NCBI GenBank assembly: GCA_018334615.1
Contig: JAGXLP010000087.1
Location: forward strand, 1-5,278
Reading direction: 5' to 3'
Source: Candidatus Bipolaricaulota bacterium
GTDB lineage: Bacteria; Bipolaricaulota; Bipolaricaulia; M55B111
Length of the DNA stretch: 5,278 nucleotides
Shown here: piece after piece, positions 1 to 5,278 of the stretch
How positions within the stretch are numbered: position 1 is the stretch's first letter
How the letters are laid out: each line of letters opens with the position of its first letter
Notes under the pieces: model-generated
What the model was told of the DNA's origin: nothing
What the model saw: the letters and a program-made list of their open reading frames with translations, nothing else
Database searches by the model: none
Translations under genes and position numbers: made by a program

Positions 1-1781
1 AGAGAAACGAAATCTCAATTGAAGCAAGAATTATCTCGGCCGTAGATGCCTATGACGCGATGATAACCGACCGAGTGTATCGTGATGCCCTTACCAGGGA
101 AGAGGCAATAACGGAGCTGAGAGAGAATTCCGGCACTCAGTTTGACGAAGAAGTCGTCGATGTTTTTTTGGATATTCTTCTGGGGAAAAACGAGGGAGAG
201 AATTCCCGAGAAGAAGTAGATTTCGACATGGATCGTGCCCACCTTCAACAAAGGAAATATTTCCTGAACCTCGGGGAGAAGGTTCTTTCCAAGGTTGACG
301 TGGACGAGATATTAACGGATCTCGCTAAAGCTGTTATAGAAACCTCGCCCTTTCAGAGGGCACTCATCTCACTCTACGGACATTCAGTCGACCTCGAAAA
401 TCCCAGAGGAACCAACGTGGTCCATTTTTCATCCGCCGGCCTTACCTCTGAAGAAGAGGAAAAGGTGAGGGAGCTTGGGAAAAAAGAACCGGAGGTCAAT
501 CTGGCGAAATTTGACGAAGACTTCCGAATAAGCAATTCTTATTATATCCCACACGATGTTCAGCTGGAAGAAAACGGCGGTACGGACACAAGTGTTTCCA
601 GTAATAAATCGGAAGAAGAGATGGATGATTGGCACCCGGACGACACGCTCTACGTTCCCCTGACCAAGGGAAATAGAATCATGGGACATATTTCTGTTGA
701 CGACCCAATTGACGGGAAGGTTCCCACCGCGGAGAAACTCCAGTTGATAGAGGGGCTGGCAAATTTAGGTTCCCTGGCCATCACAAAAACTCAAAGGATT
801 AGAGAGCTAGACGAACAAAAGGGGAAAATCCGGGGCCTTCACTCCGTGGGACATAGCTTCATCCGGGCAGATTCCCTCGAGAAACTTTACAGGAAGACCA
901 CAGAGTTAATCGCGGAGTATTTCGATTTTGAATTTTGCTCGATTCTGATAGAGCGAGACGGAGAACTGGAGAGCGTGGCAAGAGAGTCGAGATTTAACGG
1001 CGAAATCCCCTTCAATGAAGGCGAAATCATTCAGATCGGGAAGGGAATTACCGGCTGGGTCGCAGAAAACCGCGAACCAGTAATCGTAAATGACGTCAAT
1101 AAGGATGCAAGGTACCTCAGCGGCAAGGAAGATATAAAGTCCGAACTGGCGGTTCCAATAGAGTCCGAAGAAGAATTACTAGGGGTGCTGGACATCCAGA
1201 GTAAAAAATTGGATAATTTCAGTCCCGAAGATCTTGAGCTTCTCGAGACATTATCCACTCAGTTGGCAATAGCGATAAGCAATATTTCGAGGAAAGAAGA
1301 ACTAAAAGAGCAGGCAACAAGGGATCCGCTAACCGGCGTATATAATCGGCGCCATTTTTCCTCGGTAATCGAAGAGGAAATAGAACGATCTCACAGATAT
1401 AATCATCCCCTTGCTCTCATGATGATCGATATAAACAATTTCAAAGAGGTAAATGACCGTTACTCTCATGTCATAGGTGACAGAGTGTTGATTGAAATTG
1501 CCACACTAATACAGAATAAAATTAGAGAGGTAGATACGGTCGTTCGGTATGGAGGAGACGAGTTTCTCGTCCTGTTTCCGGAAACGGGAAAAGAGGTAAA
1601 ACCGGTAATTCAGAGAATTGATCAGGCATTAGAAGAATGGAATGAGGAAAATGATTTAATAGATCTGGAATTAACGATCGCATCCGGTTTATCCTTCTGG
1701 TTTCCCGATGGCGGCAAAGATATTGAACAAGCAATCAAACAGGCCGATAGACGTATGTACAAGGATAAAGGACGAATTTAG
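1..1781 (+). CDS. HD-GYP–GAF–GAF–GGDEF cyclic-di-GMP turnover protein, 5' end outside window
   Basis: This is the C-terminal 592 residues of a multidomain signalling protein; the reading frame is open to the left edge (first full codon at base 3). Visible residues 1–60 are the tail of an HD-GYP phosphodiesterase domain: the VDAYDAM segment with its conserved Asp, DRVYR in place of the usual DRPYR, then SGTQFDEEVV. Residues about 84–265 form a first GAF domain (ISNSYYIPH, LYVPL, GHISVDDP) carrying an acidic insert near 190–212. Residues about 274–429 form a second GAF domain (GKGITGWVAENREPVIVNDV, SELAVPI, GVLDIQS). Residues about 438–592 are a GGDEF diguanylate cyclase: DPLTGVYNRRHF, IDINNFKEVND, an inhibitory RxxD site (REVD, 508–511), five residues, then GGDEF (517–521). 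No transmembrane stretch is visible. It probably makes, and may also degrade, c-di-GMP in response to ligands bound by the GAF domains. The HD-GYP catalytic His/Asp motifs lie outside the window, so phosphodiesterase activity cannot be judged. The ATG at 60 is internal to HD-GYP homology and is not the start. Confidence 0.9.
   Translation, partial: RNEISIEARIISAVDAYDAMITDRVYRDALTREEAITELRENSGTQFDEEVVDVFLDILLGKNEGENSREEVDFDMDRAHLQQRKYFLNLGEKVLSKVDVDEILTDLAKAVIETSPFQRALISLYGHSVDLENPRGTNVVHFSSAGLTSEEEEKVRELGKKEPEVNLAKFDEDFRISNSYYIPHDVQLEENGGTDTSVSSNKSEEEMDDWHPDDTLYVPLTKGNRIMGHISVDDPIDGKVPTAEKLQLIEGLANLGSLAITKTQRIRELDEQKGKIRGLHSVGHSFIRADSLEKLYRKTTELIAEYFDFEFCSILIERDGELESVARESRFNGEIPFNEGEIIQIGKGITGWVAENREPVIVNDVNKDARYLSGKEDIKSELAVPIESEEELLGVLDIQSKKLDNFSPEDLELLETLSTQLAIAISNISRKEELKEQATRDPLTGVYNRRHFSSVIEEEIERSHRYNHPLALMMIDINNFKEVNDRYSHVIGDRVLIEIATLIQNKIREVDTVVRYGGDEFLVLFPETGKEVKPVIQRIDQALEEWNEENDLIDLELTIASGLSFWFPDGGKDIEQAIKQADRRMYKDKGRI
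1522..1567 (+). other. GGDEF active-site loop with product-inhibition I-site
   Basis: Within the signalling protein, bases 1524–1535 encode RxxD (Arg-Glu-Val-Asp) and bases 1551–1565 encode Gly-Gly-Asp-Glu-Phe, separated by exactly five codons. This is the spacing of the allosteric I-site to the active-site loop in feedback-inhibited diguanylate cyclases. Together with the intact FKEVND segment it predicts an active, c-di-GMP-inhibited cyclase. One deviation is YSH where the family usually has YGH, just downstream of the ND pair. Confidence 0.85.
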
Positions 1782-1815
1782 ACCCAGAACCTTCCAGGAC
1801 AGGACTTTCGGGCCC
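1782..1815. other. 34-base gap between convergent genes, no clear terminator
   Basis: This gap separates the TAG stop of the signalling gene (1779–1781) from the TGA stop of cimA (1816–1818, minus strand). It holds a GGGCCC palindrome (1810–1815) and a small CAGGA-CAGGA tandem (1795–1804). There is no GC-rich hairpin followed by a T-run on either strand. Termination may be Rho-dependent, or the transcripts may overlap at their 3' ends. Confidence 0.6.
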
Positions 1816-3411
1816 TCAACCAACGTGTCCCGACAGTTCGGTTCGCTGGCTTAACAGGCCGTAAATATAGCCATCCCTCAATGCTTCCCAGCTCGCTTCT
1901 ATAACGTCTTCAGAAACACCGATCGTATTCCAGCTTTTTTCCCCGTCAGTCATTTCAATCATCACCCGGGGCACTGCAGCAGTACCTCTATAGCTCTCGA
2001 GGATTCGGACTTTATAGTTAGTCAGTCTCATCTTTTCTATCGAGTGATAAAAGCTATTAAGGCATCGATGAAAAGCGTTATCCAGCGCATCAACCGGACC
2101 ATGGCCACGTTCGATGGCATCCATGATATCTCCGTCCACGCTAAGCTTTACACTAGCTTTTGCCGTAGGGTCCTCTCCATCAACCCTGTTGGTCAATATC
2201 TCGTATTCAAGGACCCTGAAGAATTCCGGTAGTTCTCCCTGGATTCTTTTCGCAAGTATAGCAAAAGAGGCATCGGCGTTTTCGAACTGATACCCGTCCT
2301 CCTCAAGTTTCTTTAAGTTTTCCAGAACCTCTTTATGGGCTTCCCTGCTTCCTTCCAGGTCTACCCCGACGTTACGAAGTTTTCGCTCGATCGTACTTCC
2401 TCCGGAGAGTTCCGATACCAGGAACTTTCGCTCGCTCCCAACGGCCTCCGGCGAAACGTGCTCGAAAGTATCAGGATGCTTTAAAACAGCATCGACGTGG
2501 AGACCGGCTTTATGACTAAAGGCATTTACACCTACATAAGGGGACCTCTTTTCAGGGGTTTTATTTGCTATTTCTGAGACAAACCTCGATACAGGAGTAA
2601 GCTCTTCGAGGCTCGATTCCGATTTCAAACACGCCAGCCCCTTCTTTAAAACCAGGTTCGGAATAATCGTGCAGAGATTCGCATTTCCAACCCGCTCACC
2701 GTAACCATTAATCGTGCCCTGCACAACGGTTACACCTTCTTCAACAGCGGAAATCGAATTTGCTACAGCCAACCCGGAATCGTCGTGAGCGTGGATTGAC
2801 AGTGTAGCATCAACTTCTTCTCTAGCCCGACTTGTTATATTCCTGACCTCGGAAGGCATCGTCCCTCCGTTGGTATCACAAATACATATAACCTCTGCCC
2901 CGGCTTTTTCAGCAGTGCTCAAAGTTTCCAGTGCGTATTGAGGATCATCTTTAAACCCATCAAAGAAGTGTTCGGCGTCGTACAGCACTTCTCTCCCGTG
3001 ATCGTTAAGGTAAGACACGGAATCCTGAATCATCGAAAGGTTCTCATTCGGTGTCACGTCTAGCACTTCGTCCACGTGAAAACGCCAGCTTTTACCCACT
3101 ACGCCGACTACCGGTGCCCGAGAATCCAGCAGAGCAATCAAATTCTTGTCTTCTGAAGGCGACGTATGGGGTCGTCGGGTACTGCTAAGGGCAACGAGTT
3201 TGGCTTGTTCGAGGTTACTCCGGTCAAACTCCTGAAAGAACTTGGTGTCTTTAGGATTTCCCGGCACCCATCCGGCCTCTATGTAGTCCACGCCGAGCCT
3301 GTCAAGTCGCCGAGCTACCTTCTTTTTGTCCTCAAGAGAAAAGCTAACATCCCTGCCCTGTGATCCATCCCGCAAAGTGGTATCAAAAATCAGTACATCT
3401 TTTTCAACCAT
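1816..3411 (-). CDS. cimA: (R)-citramalate synthase, last gene of leuA-leuB-cimA
   Basis: This 531-residue protein belongs to the LeuA/homocitrate synthase superfamily. It is predicted to condense pyruvate with acetyl-CoA to (R)-citramalate, the first step of the threonine-independent isoleucine route. The N-terminal TIM barrel starts with DTTLRDGSQ (10–18, catalytic Arg14 and metal-ligand Asp15). It continues with HAHDDSGLAVANS (207–219, metal-binding His207 and His209) and GTINGYGERVGNANL (232–246). The linker region has NAFSHKAGLHVDAVLK (296–311). From about 390 onward lies the C-terminal LeuA-type regulatory/dimer domain, where isoleucine would be expected to bind. The IEAGWVPGNPKD stretch (44–55), the tyrosine-rich GYGER form and the length of about 530 residues fit the bacterial CimA family rather than LeuA, homocitrate synthase or the shorter methanogen CimA. 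The ATG start sits 2 bases after the leuB stop, with GAGAGG upstream, and the DTTLRDG motif lies at the usual distance from it. I found no frameshift. Isopropylmalate synthase activity is the main alternative but is less likely. Confidence 0.92.
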   Translation of the reverse strand: MVEKDVLIFDTTLRDGSQGRDVSFSLEDKKKVARRLDRLGVDYIEAGWVPGNPKDTKFFQEFDRSNLEQAKLVALSSTRRPHTSPSEDKNLIALLDSRAPVVGVVGKSWRFHVDEVLDVTPNENLSMIQDSVSYLNDHGREVLYDAEHFFDGFKDDPQYALETLSTAEKAGAEVICICDTNGGTMPSEVRNITSRAREEVDATLSIHAHDDSGLAVANSISAVEEGVTVVQGTINGYGERVGNANLCTIIPNLVLKKGLACLKSESSLEELTPVSRFVSEIANKTPEKRSPYVGVNAFSHKAGLHVDAVLKHPDTFEHVSPEAVGSERKFLVSELSGGSTIERKLRNVGVDLEGSREAHKEVLENLKKLEEDGYQFENADASFAILAKRIQGELPEFFRVLEYEILTNRVDGEDPTAKASVKLSVDGDIMDAIERGHGPVDALDNAFHRCLNSFYHSIEKMRLTNYKVRILESYRGTAAVPRVMIEMTDGEKSWNTIGVSEDVIEASWEALRDGYIYGLLSQRTELSGHVG

Positions 3412-3428
3412 TGTTAAGCTAACCTCTC
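3412..3428 (-). promoter_or_regulatory. cimA ribosome binding site inside the leuB 3' end
   Basis: Reading the minus strand, GAGAGG (3428–3423) lies within the last codons of leuB, 11 bases before the cimA ATG at 3411. The leuB TAA (3416–3414) is only 2 bases from that ATG. The layout supports translational coupling of cimA to leuB and supports ATG 3411 as the start. The spacing is a little longer than ideal. Confidence 0.6.
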
Positions 3429-4397
3429 TAGAACTGCTTCAGACATTTCCGCGGTGGTCATATTCCCTCCCAGATCAGGGGTAGTTTTTCCTTCGTACAG
3501 AGTTTTTTCCACGGCCTTTTCCAGTTTTTTTGCTAATTCTTCCTCGCCGAGAAACTTCAGCATATAGCCACCTGAGAGTATCGCCGCGGTAGGGTTTACT
3601 TTACCCATACCGGCGATGTCCGGAGCCGTTCCATGTACTGGCTCAAACAAACCGTGGTCCTCACCAATATTTGCCGATGGAGAGAGCCCCAAACCCCCGA
3701 CAATACCCGCCGCCAGGTCGGAAAGAATATCTCCAAACAAATTAGTCGTAAGAATGACCTCGAACCTCCCCGGATTTCTGACGAGATGTAGGGCTGCCGC
3801 GTCTACCAGGACATCCTCCAGTTCCACGGTGAATTCCCCGGCGACTTTGTCTACTGCCGCGAGGAATTGTCCCCCCGTGACCGGCAACACGTTGTTTTTA
3901 TGAATCGCACTTACCAGATCTCGACCTTCCGATTTGGCATAATCGAAAGCGTACCTTGCAATCCGCTTGCTCGCATGTTCCGTTATTACCCTGGTTGCCG
4001 TGGTAACGCCCGACGCTATCTCACTTTCTATCCCGGCATAGAGACATTCCGTGTTTTCTCGAACAATAACCATGTCCGCTTCAGGACAAATACAATCGAC
4101 GCCCGGGTAGCCTTTTATAGGCCTAAGGTTTACGAAAGTATCCAGTTCCTGTCTCAGCCTAATTACCACGTCTGCGGCGGTATTACCTATTGCCCCTAAC
4201 AGGACTGCATCCGCTTTTTGAGCTCCGGTCAAAGTCTCATCGGGCAAAGCAGTTCCTCGGTCTTCCAGGGCAGCATCACCCGCGGGATACTCGGTAAATT
4301 GGAGCTCTACCGGCAACTCCGCAAGTACGGTTTCGGTAGCATTTATAACTTCCGGTCCAACTCCGTCACCGGGTATGACTGCTATGTTTTTCATCAT
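3414..4397 (-). CDS. leuB: 3-isopropylmalate dehydrogenase, short archaeal-type
   Basis: This 327-residue protein of the isocitrate/isopropylmalate dehydrogenase family oxidatively decarboxylates 3-isopropylmalate to 2-oxoisocaproate with NAD. By inference it also acts on erythro-3-methylmalate in the citramalate route, giving 2-oxobutyrate. The N-terminus has the IPGDGVGPEV signature (8–17). Substrate-binding arginines lie in LRQELDTFVNLRP (Arg82, Arg92) and in VRENTE (Arg113), followed by catalytic Tyr120 in ECLYAG. Lys167 sits in HKNNVLPVTGG. Metal-binding aspartates are Asp199, Asp223 and Asp227 (the last two in NLFGDILSDLAAGIVGGLG). HGTAPDIAGMGKVNPTAA (255–272) carries an Asp where NADP-dependent isocitrate dehydrogenases have Lys, so NAD is the likely cofactor. 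The length of about 327 and the GLGLSPSANIG segment match the short subfamily common in archaea and some bacteria, rather than the LeuB of about 360 residues found in enterobacteria. Two adjacent ATGs (4397 and 4394) are possible starts; the outer one is listed, but the inner one gives better ribosome-site spacing. Confidence 0.92.
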   Translation of the reverse strand: MMKNIAVIPGDGVGPEVINATETVLAELPVELQFTEYPAGDAALEDRGTALPDETLTGAQKADAVLLGAIGNTAADVVIRLRQELDTFVNLRPIKGYPGVDCICPEADMVIVRENTECLYAGIESEIASGVTTATRVITEHASKRIARYAFDYAKSEGRDLVSAIHKNNVLPVTGGQFLAAVDKVAGEFTVELEDVLVDAAALHLVRNPGRFEVILTTNLFGDILSDLAAGIVGGLGLSPSANIGEDHGLFEPVHGTAPDIAGMGKVNPTAAILSGGYMLKFLGEEELAKKLEKAVEKTLYEGKTTPDLGGNMTTAEMSEAVLERLA

Positions 4398-4405
4398 CTC
4401 ACCTT
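4398..4405 (-). promoter_or_regulatory. leuB ribosome binding site overlapping the leuA stop
   Basis: Reading the minus strand, AAGGTGAG (4405–4398) overlaps the leuA TAA stop (4406–4404) and directly abuts the first leuB ATG (4397). The second ATG (4394) lies 7 bases after the GG core, a more usual spacing, so translation may really start at MKNIAVIPGDG. The overlap implies that ribosomes ending leuA restart on leuB. Confidence 0.7.
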
Positions 4406-5278
4406 AAACTTGGTTTGTTTTCTCATTGACCGGTTTTCTCTCTCTATCGTCCTTTCTGGCCAGATGGTTGACGGCATTTAAAAGTGCCTCGACGCTTGCA
4501 ATTACTATATCATCTCCCGTACCTCTCGCTTCTGCGGAAGTTCCTCGTTCGTCTTCGAGGGCAATTACGACGTTAGCCACCGCGTCGCTGCCCCCTGTAA
4601 TTGCGTCGATTCGAAATTCGGTTATTTCAATCTTCTTCTCCCGGCCAATAATTCTCCTCATCGCTCCAAACACTGCGTCTATTGGGCCGACACCGTTGCC
4701 GGATTCAGTTCTTTCCTCCCCGTTAACTCTGGCAGTAATGGTGGCGGTAGGTGTCGCGTTATCGCCAGTCATGACGAATACTTGCTCCAGATCTACCATT
4801 TCAGTGGTGGCTGGCTTGTCCAGCTCGGTTTCCGCGATGGCATAGAGATCGGCTTCTGACAATTTCTTTCCGTTACTGTTTATAGATTTCACTTTTTTTA
4901 GTATTCGGTTAACCTCGGATTCGGAAGGCTCCAGGCCTGCTTCCCCCAGGACTTTCCTCAACCCGCTTCTACCAGCATGTTTCCCGACTATGAATCTTCT
5001 TCGATGCCCCACGGTTTCCGGATCAAGTAAGTCCGGTTCAAATGTGGTCTCGTCTTCGACCATGCCCGCTGCGTGGATTCCACTTTCGTGGGAGAACGCG
5101 TTTCTTCCTACGATGGGCTTTGTCGGAGGGAGTTGCACTCCACTCAGCCTTTCGACAAGCTTTGAGGCTTCAAACAGAGAGTCTTTCTTTATATCCGTGG
5201 TGGCATTCTCCAGCCTCTCAACGTTCATAACCGTCTCTTCCAGCGACGCGTTTCCTGCCCGTTCCCCCAAACCGTTGA
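4404..5278 (-). CDS. leuA: 2-isopropylmalate synthase, C-terminal part, 5' end outside window
   Basis: The frame is open to the right edge, giving about 290 residues of a LeuA-family synthase that condenses 2-oxoisovalerate with acetyl-CoA. The visible part starts in the conserved barrel motif NGLGERAGNAS, which carries a metal-site Asn, so roughly the first 200 residues (including DTTLRDG) lie outside. Next come GRNAFSHESGIHAAGM (visible residues 57–72) in the linker, and FIVGKHAGRSGLRKVL. The C-terminal LeuA dimer/regulatory domain begins around residue 155: the NGVGPIDAVFGAMRRIIG segment at 194–211 and GTGDDIVIASVEALLNAVNHL at 252–272. The last 18 or so residues form a charged, Lys/Arg/Glu-rich tail. 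The sequence resembles the short archaeal-type subfamily, whose members include LeuA, methanogen CimA and homocitrate synthases. Because a dedicated bacterial-type cimA lies two genes downstream next to leuB, LeuA is the preferred call. A TTG at 5270 lies within the barrel motif and is not a start. Confidence 0.88.
   Translation of the reverse strand, partial: NGLGERAGNASLEETVMNVERLENATTDIKKDSLFEASKLVERLSGVQLPPTKPIVGRNAFSHESGIHAAGMVEDETTFEPDLLDPETVGHRRRFIVGKHAGRSGLRKVLGEAGLEPSESEVNRILKKVKSINSNGKKLSEADLYAIAETELDKPATTEMVDLEQVFVMTGDNATPTATITARVNGEERTESGNGVGPIDAVFGAMRRIIGREKKIEITEFRIDAITGGSDAVANVVIALEDERGTSAEARGTGDDIVIASVEALLNAVNHLARKDDRERKPVNEKTNQV

Noticed and set aside
60..62. ATG as start codon of the plus-strand signalling gene
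   Set aside because: The 19 codons before it continue a recognisable HD-GYP segment (EARIISAVDAYDA), so the gene starts left of the window.
121..206. Repeated GAGAGAATTCC at 121 and 196
   Set aside because: These are two copies of 11 bases inside coding sequence, both reading through Glu-Asn-Ser codons. Chance and codon similarity explain them.
429..689. Minus-strand open frame antisense to the first GAF domain
   Set aside because: It is a shadow of a clearly coding plus-strand frame, with no motif of its own.
1797..1830. GGACA…TGTCC inverted pair as a terminator for the convergent genes
   Set aside because: The stem is only 5 bases with a loop of over 20 bases and no T-run, too weak to call.
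1816..3411. cimA as homocitrate synthase or a second isopropylmalate synthase
   Set aside because: The length of about 530 residues, the IEAGW…NPKD and GTINGYGER motifs, and the pairing with a separate leuA fit citramalate synthase better.
3616..4199. Two overlapping plus-strand open frames antisense to leuB
   Set aside because: They overlap each other and a well-conserved LeuB, and show no domain or start signal.
4426..4845. 139-codon plus-strand open frame antisense to leuA
   Set aside because: It lies wholly inside leuA on the opposite strand. Its Ser/Ala/Thr/Pro-rich product is what an antisense shadow gives, and it has no recognisable domain.
5268..5270. TTG as start codon of leuA
   Set aside because: It encodes the Leu of the conserved NGLGERAGNA barrel motif, and the frame continues to the window edge.

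Overview
The window is ordinary coding DNA, packed almost edge to edge with four genes. Two of them run off the ends. On the left, on the plus strand, is the 3' part of a large cyclic-di-GMP signalling protein: the tail of an HD-GYP phosphodiesterase domain, two GAF sensor domains and an intact GGDEF diguanylate cyclase. Facing it on the minus strand, after a gap of 34 bases, is a compact branched-chain amino acid operon read from right to left: leuA (5' end outside the window), then leuB, then cimA.

The three minus-strand genes fit one pathway. LeuA starts leucine synthesis from 2-oxoisovalerate and acetyl-CoA. CimA starts the threonine-independent route to isoleucine from pyruvate and acetyl-CoA. 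LeuB can oxidise the intermediates of both branches (3-isopropylmalate and erythro-3-methylmalate). The genes lie 6 and 2 bases apart, with Shine-Dalgarno-like sequences inside or across the end of the preceding gene, so co-transcription and translational coupling are likely. The isomerase genes leuC and leuD are not in the window. They would be expected upstream of leuA (beyond the right edge) or elsewhere.

The organism is most likely a bacterium, because HD-GYP/GAF/GGDEF signalling proteins are overwhelmingly bacterial. However, LeuA and LeuB look like the short, 'archaeal-type' subfamilies that also occur in many deep-branching and anaerobic bacteria. Base composition looks moderate (near half GC by eye). 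The proteins are rich in Glu and Asp, most clearly the signalling protein, which would fit a salt-adapted lineage but does not prove it. I cannot name the taxon. No RNA genes, mobile elements, CRISPR arrays, clear promoters or intrinsic terminators were seen, and no stretch over 300 bases lacks a gene. I found no convincing undescribed system. The most notable points are the HD-GYP-first domain order of the signalling protein and the leuA-leuB-cimA gene set.
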